Below, piece by piece: positions 45,025 to 54,350 of a DNA stretch of 64,000 bases. The first letter of the stretch is position 1; each line of letters starts with the position of its first letter. This stretch comes from Nocardioides sp. SYSU D00038. GTDB lineage: Bacteria > Actinomycetota > Actinomycetes > Propionibacteriales > Nocardioidaceae. Below the pieces are notes generated by a model. The model was given only the letters and a program-made list of their open reading frames with translations. It ran no database searches and had not been told where the DNA came from. The stretch lies in assembly GCF_016924665.1 (NCBI RefSeq), contig NZ_JAFFJT010000016.1, positions 62,001 to 126,000 of the forward strand, given 5' to 3'. The position numbers were made by a program, and so were the translations under genes.

Positions 45025-48000
45025 TCAGCGCACCCTCACCTTGACCACCGAGGACCGGGACGGCAGGGCCGTGGCCGAGCCGGCGTAGACGGCACGGATC
45101 CGGTGGACCCCCTTGCCGCGCAGCCGCACCGAGACCTCCACCCACTGGCCGGTGGCCCGCACGGTGCGCACCGTGCGGCCGTCGACCACCACCGCGACCT
45201 GGCCGCCGGGCACCAGCGGCGCGGCGGTGACCCGCACCCGCACGGTGACGGCGCGGCCCGGTCGCACCTGCTGCTTCGCGGCCCTGACCGCCGACGTCGA
45301 GGCGACCTTGGCGACCACGGCGGTCGGCGCCGAGGTGGCCGTCGCCGGCGCCCGGCCGGTCTTGCTCGCCGTGACCCGGACCGCGAGGCGGGCGCCGATG
45401 TCCGCCGCACCCACGCGGTACGTCGCCGCGGTGGCTCCCGCGACTGGTGCGCCGTTGCGCAGCCACTGCCGGGTGACCGTGACGCCACCGGTGTTCCAGG
45501 TGCCGTCGGTCGCGGTCAGCGTGGCGCCGACCCGCGCGGCCCCGCGCACCTCGGGACCGGCCAGCGGCTCCAGCGCGGCCACGTCGGACAGGGTGACCGT
45601 CAGCGTGCGCACGACCTCGGTGTTGCCGGCGACGTCGGTCGACCAGGCCTCCACGACGTGCTCGCCGAACCCGGTCACCACGACCGAGTCGCCGAGCAGG
45701 GGCTGCCAGGGCCCGCCGTCGACGCGGTGCAGCGTGCCCGCGACGCCGGACGTCGCGTCGGTCGCGGCGATCCGCACCGTGGCCCGGGCGTCGCCCTCGG
45801 CCGTCGCACCGACCGACAGCGAGGTGGTCGGCGCGGTGGCGTCGATGCGCACCAGCGTGGAGCGCAGCCCGGTGCCGTTGCCGGCGGCGTCCTCGGCGCG
45901 CCAGTCGACGCGGTGCTCGCCGTCGCCGGAGACCTCGACGGGTCCGGTGTAGGGCTGCCAGCCGTCGCCGCCGACCTCGACGGTGGTCGCCCCCGGGCGG
46001 TCGTCGACCGCGACGACCTTGACCGAGGCCGGGCCGCGCTGCCAGCCGTGCCGGCCGGGCCGGGTGGCCAGCACCCGTGCCGAGGCGAGCGGGGCCAGGT
46101 CGTCCGCCGCGACCGGGAGGGTCCAGGCGTCCGCGATCGAGGGATCGTAGCCCGCGGCGTCGGTGGGGAACTCGAACTTCAGCCGCACCTCGCCGTCCGC
46201 GGTCTGGGCCACGGCGGCCGCCGCGTCGACCACGAGCTCGTGGGCCATCCAGCCGACGCTGTTCTGGGTGCGGGTGACCGTGTGGCGACCCACCGGCACG
46301 TCGTCGACGTAGAGGTTGAACTCCTTGGTCGTCGCCTTGTCGAACGTCTCGATCATCCGCAGCGCGAACGGCTCACCCGGTCGCACGTCGAGCAGCGCTG
46401 AGTACCACGAGCCCGGGAACAGCGAGTGCGCGTAGCGGCGGGTCAGGCCGGCCTCGCTGCTGGTGCCGCTGTTGGGCCCTGCCTGCACCGCGTGCGCGGT
46501 CTCCGACCCCGGCTCGCCGAAGTCGACGTGGTCGAGCGCGTCGGTGGGCGGCGTGGCGAGGGCGACCGCCAGCGTGGTGCCGCCCTCGGCGACCACCTCG
46601 CCGTTGCGGACCAGCCGCGCCTGCACCGGGTGGCTGGTGGCCACCACGCGGCGCGGGACCCACAGGGGGACCTCGACGTCGAGGGTGCCGCCGGCCGGGA
46701 CGCTGACCGGACCCGAGGGGACGGTCGGACCCCAGCCGTCGGGGACGACGAGCTCGACGTGGCCGTCGACCGGGAGGTCGCCGACGTTGGCGAGCGTGAC
46801 CACGGCGCGCGCCCGGCGCGGCTGCGCGGGATCGGGCACGGTGGCGACGACGCCGGTGACCGAGACGCCGGCGACCACGCGCACCCAGGGGCCGCTGCCG
46901 GTGACGGTGTAGGAGTCGTCGCCGCTGCTGTAGGCGAGCGTGACCGCAGCCGTGCGCTGGCCCGTCGTGGCGCCGACCGGCACCGTGGCGGTGAACGGCA
47001 GGGTCGCCGTCGCACCGGGGGCCAGGGAGTCGAGCGTCAGCCCGGAGGCGTCGACGTCCCAGTCGTCGACGGCCACCGTCGCGGCGAGGTCGGTGAGCGT
47101 GGTGTCGCCGCTGTTGGTGACGGTGACCGTGCCCGGCACGACGTCGCCCGGCAGCACGTCGCCCTCGACCTCGACCACCGCGACCTCGACCCCGAGGCGG
47201 GTGGAGACGACGGCCTCGAGGGCCGCCACGACCCGGTCGAGGCGCAGCACCAGGTCGCCGCGCACCGGTGCGTCGACCGAGGAGGCCTCCGTGGCGTCGC
47301 GCAGGGCGCGGGCCGCGGCCAGGGCCGCAGCCAGCGCGCTGTCGACGGCGGTCTGGTCTCCGGCCAGCACGCCGCCGACCGCGTCGTCGACGTCGTCGGC
47401 CAGGCCGGCCAGCCCGGCGGTGAGCGAGGCGTGGTCGGCGTCGGCGAGGTCGCCGGCCGCGTGGTGGGCGTCGGCCCGGCCCTGGGCCTCGGCGATCCGG
47501 TCGAGCACCCGGCCGAAGACCGCCAGGTCCTGGTCGACGCGCAGCTCGTAGTGGCCCGAGCCGACCCGCAGCGTGACCGCGCCGTCGGCGTACGACGCCG
47601 CGGTGACGCCCTCGGCCCGCGAGGCCAGGCCGTCGCCCTCGACCACCGAGGCGAGGTTCTCGGCCGGCACCACGACCGTGGCGGTGGAGCCCACCGGGAC
47701 GGTGACGTCGAGGAGGAGGTCGCCGTTCTCGTGGCGCCAGTCGGAGGTGACCGGGCCGTACGGCGTGTCGGTGGTGGTGCGGGCCCAGTCGAGCCGGTCG
47801 GTGACGGCGGGCGCGACCGTGACGTCGCGGTAGCCCGTGGTGGCCGAGGCCCGGATGCCACCGACGTACTTGAAGAACCAGTCGTCGACGGTGCCGAGGA
47901 AGTAGTGGCCCCGCGAGCGGGCGGCCAGGGCCCAGTGCTCCCACATCGAGGTGGCGCCCTGCTCGATCATGTAGCCCCAGCTGGGGTAGGTCTTCTGCAC

Positions 48001-51000
48001 CGCGAGCTCGTAGGCGAGGTCGGCGTGCCCGCTGTCGGTGAGCACCGGCAGCAGGTACTTGGTGCCGAGGACGCCGGTGTTGAGGTGCACGCCCTTGGCC
48101 CGCACGTCGGCGACGATGCTGTCGGCGACCCGGTCGGCCGTGGCCGCGTCGGGCGTGAGCCCGAAGGCGAGCGCCAGCACGTTGTGGGTCTGGCGGTAGC
48201 CGTTGTCGCCGTTGCCGCGGTAGAGGCCGCGCGCGGTGTCGAGGAAGCTGTCGTTGAACGCCTCCTTCACGACGGCCGCCTGCTCGGCGAAGTGCGCCGC
48301 GTCGGCCGGGCGGCCGAGGTGCTCGGCGCTGCCCTGCATCGAGGTCAGCATCGCGTAGAGGTACGCCGTGCCCGAGAGCCGCGCGTCCTCCGGGGCGTTG
48401 CCGCCCGCCGGGCTGGCCTCGGGGCTGACCCAGTCGCCGAGGCGGTTGCTGACGACCAGGCCGTCGTCGCTGCGGCCGAACTCGAGCTCGGTGTAGGCCT
48501 TCATGCCGTCGTACTGCTCGCGCAGCACCCGGTCGTCACCGCCGTACTGGAACAGCCACCACGGGATCATCACGTACGCCGAGTGCCACGGCGGGGCGAC
48601 GCCCCACTCGCCCCAGTCTCCCGAGCTGGGGGCGATCACCATGGGGGCGCCCTCCTCGTCGCGGGTCTCGTGGAGGTCGCGCATCCACTTCGCGAACAGC
48701 TCGTGGACGTCGAGGTTGAGCATGAACATCTCGGCACCGACCGCGGCGTCACCGGTCCAGCCGTTCTTCTCGAACATGGGGGTGTCGGTCGGGATGCCGT
48801 GGAGGTTGTTGAGCATCGTGTCGACGACGGCCTCGTGGGTGGCGTTCATCGTCGGGTCCGAGCTCTCGAACGAGCCGGTGCGCGGCGCGTCGGTGTGCAC
48901 CGCCTTGGCGGTGAACGCGCTCAGCGGCGGGGCCTCGGTGCCGGGCCAGCCGGTCACCTGGATGTACTGGAAGCCCTTGTAGGAGAAGCTCGGCTCGAAG
49001 GTCTCGGGCGCACCGGTGCCGGCGAGCACGAAGCGGTCGGTCTGGAAGCCCGCCTGGAAGCCGCCGTTGTTGGAGAAGTTCACCAACCCGGAGTCGAGCA
49101 GCTTCTCGCCGTGCTGGTAGCGGATCGTGGTGCCGGCCGGACCCTCGGCCGTGACCTCCACCCAGCCGGCGAGCACCCGCGGGAACTTCACCACGTAGGT
49201 GTCGTCGGCCGGCTCGGTGATCTCGACCGCCGGCAGCTCCTCGGTCACCCGGATCGGCTGCTGGCGCATGTTGACCAGCTCGCCCTTCGGGCCGACCACC
49301 TCGCTGGCGGCCGCCCAGCGGGAGTCGTCGAAGCCGGTGGTGTCGTAGCCCGGCTGCACCCGCGCGGCGTCGTAGAGCTCGCCGCCGTAGAGGTCGTCGA
49401 AGCGGGTGGGGCCGTCGTGGATGGTCCAGGAGTCGTCGGTGACGACGCGCTCGGTGCGGCCGTCGGCGTACTCGACCTCGAGGACGGCGCGGACCACGGG
49501 CTCGTCGTGCCACGGCGGCGCCTCCCAGCGCCACACGTTGCCGCCGGTCATGCCGTAGAAGCCGCGGCCGAGCTCCATGCCCAGGGCGTTGGCGCCCTGG
49601 GTGAGCTGGTCGGTGACGTCGGTGGCGGCGTACTGCACGGTGTCGTCGTAGTCGGTGAAGCCCGGGCTCAGCACCTCGTCGCTGATCGGCGCTCCGTTGA
49701 GCGAGACGTCGGCGTAGCCGCCCGCGGCGTAGTAGATCGTCGCGTCGGCGACCTCGCCGTCGACCTCGAACTCCTTGCGCAGCAGGGGTGCGGGGTCGAC
49801 GGGGTCCTTGGGCGGCTTGACCTGGCTGCCCCACGGTGCGCCGCCGTAGGCCGCCTGGACGACGGCCTGCGACCAGCCGCTGTCGTCGAGCGACGGCGTC
49901 GGGTAGTCGGCCGGGATCTGCTTGGTGACCTTCCACGAGGTGTCGGTGCGCACGACCTCGCTGCTGCCGTCGGCGTAGTGCACGCGCACGGCGGCGACCA
50001 GGCCGGCGAACGACCCCGGCCCGTTGGTGGTGCGCACGGCGACCAGGTTGCGGTCGGGCTCGAGGTCGACCTCGTAGAGGTGCGACTGCTGCCACTCGTT
50101 GACCGCGCCCTCGGTGGCGCCGAGGAAGGTGCCGTTGACGTAGAGGCGGAAGGAGTCGTCGGCGGTGATGAGCACGTCGGCTCGCACCGCCTCCTTGCCC
50201 TCCGGGGTGACCAGCGTGCGGCGGAAGGCGCGGTCCTCGCCCGGGGGCTGGCTCTGGTTGGCCTCGGGCGCCCAGATCCAGCTCGCGCCCAGGAAGCTCA
50301 GGCTCTCCGCGCCGTTGGGCAGCTGGGGCACGGTGACGCGGTCGCCGTAGACGCCACCGCGGTAGAGGTAGCGGGCCCGGGCGGCCGGCCACGCGGAGTC
50401 GTCGAAGCCGACGGTGCTCCAGCCCTCCGGCGGGGCGGCGCTGCCGTGGGCGAGGGCCTTGAACGTGGAGTCGGTGACGACGTCCTCGGAGGTGCCGTCG
50501 GTGTAGCCGATCCGCACCCGGGCGAGCACGCCGCTGTTGGCGCTGGCGGCCGGGGTCGTGAGCTGGAGGCCGAGCACGTTGGCGCCCGGCGTCGTCACGA
50601 GGTTGACCGTGCGGGCGACCTGCCACTCGTTGTTGGCGCCGGTGTTGAAGGCCACCTGCTGGCCGTTCCAGAACGCCTTGAAGATCTGGTCGCCGGTGAC
50701 CGAGAGCTGGGCCCAGGCGACCTCCTTGGCGGGGTCGACGGTGACGGTGCGGCGGAAGACGGTGGACGGGATCGGGTTGGCCGAGGACGGCTCGCCGACG
50801 ACGGGCGGGATGATCCACGACGCGGTGTCGACGTTCATCGACACGTCGGGCGTCGCCACCGCCGGCACCGAGACCTGGTTGCCCCACGGCGAGCCGCCGT
50901 AGACGGCCCGGGCCGAGGCGGCCACCCACCCGGTGGTCGGGTAGCCGGCGCGGTCCCACCCGGGGGTGGGCACCGCGGTGGTGGAGAGCCAGGTGCCGTC

Positions 51001-51867
51001 GGTGACCACGGTCTGGTCGGTGCCGTCGGTGTAGGAGATGACGAGCTTGCCGACCACGGCGCCGTAGGCCTTGGCGGTGTTGTTGAGCCGGACGGCGAGG
51101 ACGTTGCTCCCGGCGGCGGGGCGCACGTCGACGCGGACCGCCTGCTTCCAGCGGTCGTCGACGGAGGCGCCGGAGGCGACCTGGGTGCCGTTGAGGAACG
51201 CGGAGAAGCCGCGGTCGCCGGTCATCACCAGCTGTGCGGTCTCGATGGTCTTGCCGGCCGGCACCTCGAAGGTGCGCCGGAACCACCCGGGGGGCGTGTT
51301 GGCACCGGTGTAGGGCGGGTGGATCCACGAGGCACCGGCGAGGGTCAGGTCACCGGTACGCGCCGGCCGGTCGTTGCCGATCCAGGCGCTGCCGTCCCAG
51401 TCGGCCTCGCGCAGGCCGGTGCGGAACGACGACTCGGCGGAGGCGGTGCCGGCCGAGGTGACGACGTCGACGCGCCAGACGTAGCCCGTAGCCGAGGCCA
51501 GCGCCGGGCCGTCGTAGGCGACGTTGGCCGACTCCGGCGAGTCGACCTCGCCGCTGTCCCACGTGAGCTCGCCGTCGAGGCCCTCGCCCGCGGTCGCGAC
51601 CCGCAGCCGGTAGCCCTCCTGCACGACACCGCGCGCGCTCGCCTCGACCACCCACGAGAACCGGGGCACCGCCACGTCGATGCCGATCGGGCGGACCTTC
51701 TTCTCCACCTCGAGCGAGGTGAGCGACACCGCGTCGGCGGCGACGGCGGCGGACGCCGGGGCGGGTGCGAGCGCCACCGCGACGGTGGTGAGCACCGAGG
51801 AGAGGAGCACGGCGAGGGCCGTGAGGGCCCCCACGAGGGGACGGGAGGGAGAGGCGGACCGCGGCAC
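45025..51867 (-). CDS. giant secreted alpha-L-rhamnosidase, GH78, with three tandem beta modules
   Basis: A 2280-aa extracellular glycosidase. The start is GTG 51867 with AGGACAG upstream; the signal peptide is about 1-41. An Fn3-like N-domain (45-160) is followed by three tandem modules of about 160 aa (178-340, 349-515, 528-685), each beginning ASWI and carrying a TGD/ADD...F...NG core. Rhamnosidase cap domains (about 695-985) and the (alpha/alpha)6 barrel follow, with GWTGD (1036-1040, general acid) and MWEHW (E1310). The tail of about 850 residues parallels that of the 1926-aa enzyme: FIVAR-like, NEW3-like, DHVDFG domain, Ig-like and a final repeat domain. Promoter and operator resemble those of the other rhamnose genes. 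Confidence 0.92.
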   Translation of the reverse strand: MPRSASPSRPLVGALTALAVLLSSVLTTVAVALAPAPASAAVAADAVSLTSLEVEKKVRPIGIDVAVPRFSWVVEASARGVVQEGYRLRVATAGEGLDGELTWDSGEVDSPESANVAYDGPALASATGYVWRVDVVTSAGTASAESSFRTGLREADWDGSAWIGNDRPARTGDLTLAGASWIHPPYTGANTPPGWFRRTFEVPAGKTIETAQLVMTGDRGFSAFLNGTQVASGASVDDRWKQAVRVDVRPAAGSNVLAVRLNNTAKAYGAVVGKLVISYTDGTDQTVVTDGTWLSTTAVPTPGWDRAGYPTTGWVAASARAVYGGSPWGNQVSVPAVATPDVSMNVDTASWIIPPVVGEPSSANPIPSTVFRRTVTVDPAKEVAWAQLSVTGDQIFKAFWNGQQVAFNTGANNEWQVARTVNLVTTPGANVLGLQLTTPAASANSGVLARVRIGYTDGTSEDVVTDSTFKALAHGSAAPPEGWSTVGFDDSAWPAARARYLYRGGVYGDRVTVPQLPNGAESLSFLGASWIWAPEANQSQPPGEDRAFRRTLVTPEGKEAVRADVLITADDSFRLYVNGTFLGATEGAVNEWQQSHLYEVDLEPDRNLVAVRTTNGPGSFAGLVAAVRVHYADGSSEVVRTDTSWKVTKQIPADYPTPSLDDSGWSQAVVQAAYGGAPWGSQVKPPKDPVDPAPLLRKEFEVDGEVADATIYYAAGGYADVSLNGAPISDEVLSPGFTDYDDTVQYAATDVTDQLTQGANALGMELGRGFYGMTGGNVWRWEAPPWHDEPVVRAVLEVEYADGRTERVVTDDSWTIHDGPTRFDDLYGGELYDAARVQPGYDTTGFDDSRWAAASEVVGPKGELVNMRQQPIRVTEELPAVEITEPADDTYVVKFPRVLAGWVEVTAEGPAGTTIRYQHGEKLLDSGLVNFSNNGGFQAGFQTDRFVLAGTGAPETFEPSFSYKGFQYIQVTGWPGTEAPPLSAFTAKAVHTDAPRTGSFESSDPTMNATHEAVVDTMLNNLHGIPTDTPMFEKNGWTGDAAVGAEMFMLNLDVHELFAKWMRDLHETRDEEGAPMVIAPSSGDWGEWGVAPPWHSAYVMIPWWLFQYGGDDRVLREQYDGMKAYTELEFGRSDDGLVVSNRLGDWVSPEASPAGGNAPEDARLSGTAYLYAMLTSMQGSAEHLGRPADAAHFAEQAAVVKEAFNDSFLDTARGLYRGNGDNGYRQTHNVLALAFGLTPDAATADRVADSIVADVRAKGVHLNTGVLGTKYLLPVLTDSGHADLAYELAVQKTYPSWGYMIEQGATSMWEHWALAARSRGHYFLGTVDDWFFKYVGGIRASATTGYRDVTVAPAVTDRLDWARTTTDTPYGPVTSDWRHENGDLLLDVTVPVGSTATVVVPAENLASVVEGDGLASRAEGVTAASYADGAVTLRVGSGHYELRVDQDLAVFGRVLDRIAEAQGRADAHHAAGDLADADHASLTAGLAGLADDVDDAVGGVLAGDQTAVDSALAAALAAARALRDATEASSVDAPVRGDLVLRLDRVVAALEAVVSTRLGVEVAVVEVEGDVLPGDVVPGTVTVTNSGDTTLTDLAATVAVDDWDVDASGLTLDSLAPGATATLPFTATVPVGATTGQRTAAVTLAYSSGDDSYTVTGSGPWVRVVAGVSVTGVVATVPDPAQPRRARAVVTLANVGDLPVDGHVELVVPDGWGPTVPSGPVSVPAGGTLDVEVPLWVPRRVVATSHPVQARLVRNGEVVAEGGTTLAVALATPPTDALDHVDFGEPGSETAHAVQAGPNSGTSSEAGLTRRYAHSLFPGSWYSALLDVRPGEPFALRMIETFDKATTKEFNLYVDDVPVGRHTVTRTQNSVGWMAHELVVDAAAAVAQTADGEVRLKFEFPTDAAGYDPSIADAWTLPVAADDLAPLASARVLATRPGRHGWQRGPASVKVVAVDDRPGATTVEVGGDGWQPYTGPVEVSGDGEHRVDWRAEDAAGNGTGLRSTLVRIDATAPTTSLSVGATAEGDARATVRIAATDATSGVAGTLHRVDGGPWQPLLGDSVVVTGFGEHVVEAWSTDVAGNTEVVRTLTVTLSDVAALEPLAGPEVRGAARVGATLTATDGTWNTGGVTVTRQWLRNGAPVAGATAATYRVGAADIGARLAVRVTASKTGRAPATATSAPTAVVAKVASTSAVRAAKQQVRPGRAVTVRVRVTAAPLVPGGQVAVVVDGRTVRTVRATGQWVEVSVRLRGKGVHRIRAVYAGSATALPSRSSVVKVRVR

Positions 51868-51884
51868 GTTCTGTCCTGTCTGGC

Positions 51885-51898
51885 CTGAATCGTTTCAA
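51885..51898. promoter_or_regulatory. LacI-type operator upstream of rhamnosidase 2
   Basis: CTGAATCGTTTCAA (minus strand TTGAAACGATTCAG) shares the TTGAAACG half-site with the operator of rhamnosidase 1 and has the same 14-bp size. It lies 18 bp upstream of the start codon. Confidence 0.55.
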
Positions 51899-51915
51899 GG
51901 AGCGTGACGCAGCGG

Positions 51916-51945
51916 ACGCTAGGGGAGTGACCGGGGTCACGTCAA
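51916..51945 (-). promoter_or_regulatory. candidate promoter of rhamnosidase 2
   Basis: On the minus strand TTGACG (51945-51940) and TAGCGT (51921-51916) are spaced by 18 bp, as at the other two promoters carrying the operator. Confidence 0.45.
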
Positions 51946-51980
51946 CGCCGTGGCCGGGTCCGGCCGCGACCCCGTGCGGC

Positions 51981-52454
51981 TCAGGCGCCGCTGGCCGGAC
52001 CGCGGTGACCGCGGAAGAACTCCGCGAGAAGGGCCGAGGACTCCTCGGCCAGCACGCCGGCGCGCACCTCGGGGCGGTGGTTGAGCCGACGGTCGCGCAC
52101 CACGTCCCAGAGGCTGCCGACCGCGCCGGCCTTGTCGTCGTGGGCGCCGAACACCACCCGGTCGACCCGGCTCAGCACCGCCGCACCGGCGCACATCGTG
52201 CACGGCTCGAGGGTCACGACCAGCGTGCACCCCTCCAGCCGCCACTCCCCCAGCGTCCGAGCCGCGGCGCGCAGCGCGACCACCTCGGCGTGCCCGGTGG
52301 GGTCGTGCTCGGCCTCGCGGACGTTGCGGCCGGTGGCGAGCACCGCGCCGCCGGCGTCGAGCACCACGGCGCCGATCGGCACGTCGCCGGTGGCCAGCGC
52401 CGCGCGCGCCTCGTCGAGGGCAGCGCGCATCGGCGCGTCCCAGGTGCCCGCCAC
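51981..52454 (-). CDS. tadA: tRNA-specific adenosine deaminase
   Basis: A 157-aa zinc deaminase making inosine at the wobble position of tRNA-Arg(ACG). The active-site motif HAE (H55-E57, TGHAEVVAL) and PCTMC (C85, C88) supply the zinc ligands and proton shuttle. The GTG at 52454 is chosen so that the N-terminal helix before MRAALDEAR is kept; ATG 52430 would truncate it. It follows directly after its usual actinobacterial companion gene, with a 5-bp gap. Confidence 0.93.
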   Translation of the reverse strand: MAGTWDAPMRAALDEARAALATGDVPIGAVVLDAGGAVLATGRNVREAEHDPTGHAEVVALRAAARTLGEWRLEGCTLVVTLEPCTMCAGAAVLSRVDRVVFGAHDDKAGAVGSLWDVVRDRRLNHRPEVRAGVLAEESSALLAEFFRGHRGPASGA

Positions 52455-52459
52455 GTCGG

Positions 52460-52957
52460 TCAGGCCGAGGCGAGGCCGACGGCGGCGTCGAACTGCTCGC
52501 CGAAGCCGAGGCGCCGGGCGACGTCGGAGAGCATCTCGTCGGGGTAGAGGTCGAGGTCGTCGAGGAGCATGCCCATGTCCATCGCGCCCATGCCGAGGTC
52601 GCCGAGGAGGTCGAGGTCGCCCGCGGGCTCCTGCTCGTCGTCGTCCTCGGGCAGGGGCAGGCCGAGGAACTCCACCGCCGAGGCCGGCAGCTCCCACTCG
52701 TCGGCGGCGGTGACGTCGGAGAGCAGCACCCGGGTGGTCGCGCCGGCGACCCGCACCACGAGGAAGAAGTCCTCGTCGATCGCGACCAGGCCCACCGCCC
52801 CGCCGTCGCCCGGGAACCGGCGCAGCGCGCCGGAGAGGGTCTCGATGTCGGCGAGCACGTCGTGGGCCAGCTCCTGGACCTGCCAGACGCCCTCCTCGCG
52901 GAAGGCTGCGAGCGCGAAGTCGACGGGGTCGTCCTGGCCGTCAGCCGGGTCGCTCAT
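52460..52957 (-). CDS. tRNA adenosine deaminase-associated protein
   Basis: A 165-aa acidic protein of the actinobacterial family regularly found just upstream of tadA. Conserved-looking parts are VDFALAAFREEGVWQVQELA, FPGDGGAVGLVAIDEDFFLV and LYPDEMLSDVARRLGFGEQF. The ATG at 52957 is preferred over upstream in-frame codons. Its role is unknown; association with TadA is by gene neighbourhood only. Confidence 0.85.
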   Translation of the reverse strand: MSDPADGQDDPVDFALAAFREEGVWQVQELAHDVLADIETLSGALRRFPGDGGAVGLVAIDEDFFLVVRVAGATTRVLLSDVTAADEWELPASAVEFLGLPLPEDDDEQEPAGDLDLLGDLGMGAMDMGMLLDDLDLYPDEMLSDVARRLGFGEQFDAAVGLASA

Positions 52958-53091
52958 CGTCGTCACGCTCCTCTCCGCCCTGACCGTGCTCCGTCCTGCG
53001 CCGCTCACCCCGCCGCAGGGGCCTCTCCAGAGTGGCAGAGAGGCGCGACCGGGCCAACCCCTCCGGGGGTCCGGACCACTAGTGTTCGCCC

Positions 53092-53733
53092 ATGCGCACC
53101 CATGTCGTCGACCACCCGCTCGTGGCCCACAAGCTGACCGCGCTGCGCGACGTGAACACCGACTCGCCGACGTTCCGCAGCCTCGCCGACGAGCTGGTCA
53201 CGCTCCTGGCCTACGAGGCGACGCGCGAGGTGCGGGTCGACCCCCACGACATCGTGACGCCGGTCGCCCCGACCACCGGCGTGCGGCTCTCGACCCCGCG
53301 CCCGCTCGTGGTGCCGATCCTGCGGGCCGGCCTCGGCATGCTCGACGGGATGATGCGGCTGCTGCCGACGGCCGAGGTGGGCTTCCTCGGCATGATGCGC
53401 AACGAGGAGACCCTCGAGGCGATCACCTACGCCGAGCGGCTGCCCGACGACCTGTCGGGGCGCCAGTGCTTCGTGCTCGACCCGATGCTGGCGACCGGCG
53501 GCACGCTCGCCGCGGCGATCCGGTTCCTCGTCGACCGCGGCGCCGACCACATCACGGCGATCTGCCTGCTCGCGGCCCCGGAGGGCTGTGCGCGCGTCGA
53601 GGCCGACCTCGAGTCGCTGCAGGTCCCGGTCACCGTCGTCACGGCTGCCCTCGACGAGCGCCTCAACGAGAAGGGCTACATCGTCCCGGGCCTCGGCGAC
53701 GCCGGCGACCGGCTCTACGGCATCGCGGGCTGA
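53092..53733 (+). CDS. upp: uracil phosphoribosyltransferase
   Basis: A 213-aa enzyme salvaging uracil to UMP with [24 protein letters not shown] is the typical N-terminus, [14 protein letters not shown] the conserved second motif, [14 protein letters not shown] the PRPP-binding loop and [16 protein letters not shown] the uracil-binding C-terminus. The ATG at 53092 fits the family start. It is divergent from the tadA pair. Confidence 0.96.
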   Translation: MRTHVVDHPLVAHKLTALRDVNTDSPTFRSLADELVTLLAYEATREVRVDPHDIVTPVAPTTGVRLSTPRPLVVPILRAGLGMLDGMMRLLPTAEVGFLGMMRNEETLEAITYAERLPDDLSGRQCFVLDPMLATGGTLAAAIRFLVDRGADHITAICLLAAPEGCARVEADLESLQVPVTVVTAALDERLNEKGYIVPGLGDAGDRLYGIAG

Positions 53734-53752
53734 CCCCGGCCGGTCGGACACC

Positions 53753-54253
53753 TCAGCCGGGCAGGCACGCCCGCAGGGCCGTCACCTCCGGGTCGTCGCC
53801 GGCGGGGTAGTAGAGGCGCGCGACGACGTTGCCGGCCACCCACGAGGTCGGGGTGTCGGCATCGGCCAGGGTGATCGTCGAGCGGTTGTCCTCGGCGGCG
53901 GTCGGGTCGGCGAAGACCCACAGGTCGGCGCCCTGGGTGCCGTCGCGGCCGGACATCGGCGCGACCTCCACCCCGGCCACCGGCACCTCGACGCCGAACG
54001 GCACCGAGTCCTGGGCGGTCGCGGCCAGCCCGGCGTCGGTCAGGCAGCCGAGCAGCTCCTCGGGGGTGGTGCCGTCGGTGACGACGAGGCCGCCGGCCGG
54101 TGCGGGCGTGGGGTCCGCGGCCGACGCCGCCGGGGTCGGCGCGGGCGTCGGCTCGTCGTCCCCGCCGCAGCCGGCCAGCACGGTGCCAGCCAGTGCCAGG
54201 CCGGCCAGCAGCCGGACCGGACGTCGGGTCGCGGCGGTGCGCAGGGGGTGCAT
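53753..54253 (-). CDS. small secreted lipoprotein, unknown function
   Basis: A 166-aa protein with signal peptide and lipobox LAGC, the lipid anchor being C29. A Thr/Pro/Ala linker (30-54) and a compact domain of about 110 residues follow, with two cysteines (ELLGCLTDAG and ALRACLPG) likely forming a disulfide. The ATG at 54253 has GAGAGGA upstream. It is convergent with upp. No known domain is recognised. Confidence 0.7.
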   Translation of the reverse strand: MHPLRTAATRRPVRLLAGLALAGTVLAGCGGDDEPTPAPTPAASAADPTPAPAGGLVVTDGTTPEELLGCLTDAGLAATAQDSVPFGVEVPVAGVEVAPMSGRDGTQGADLWVFADPTAAEDNRSTITLADADTPTSWVAGNVVARLYYPAGDDPEVTALRACLPG

Positions 54254-54350
54254 GGGGTTCCTCTCGTACGGTTGGTCGTGGAAACCCTGGCGGCCGCGCC
54301 TTGCGGACCGCTTGCGACCGGCTGGCGGTCCGGTGGTCACCGGACCGGGC

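Noticed and set aside
46426..51888. 1820-codon open frame opposite rhamnosidase 2
   Set aside because: It is a shadow of the GC-rich gene on the other strand. The translation is low-complexity (Val/Gly/Arg/Asp-rich) with no domain, while the minus-strand product is a clear GH78 enzyme.
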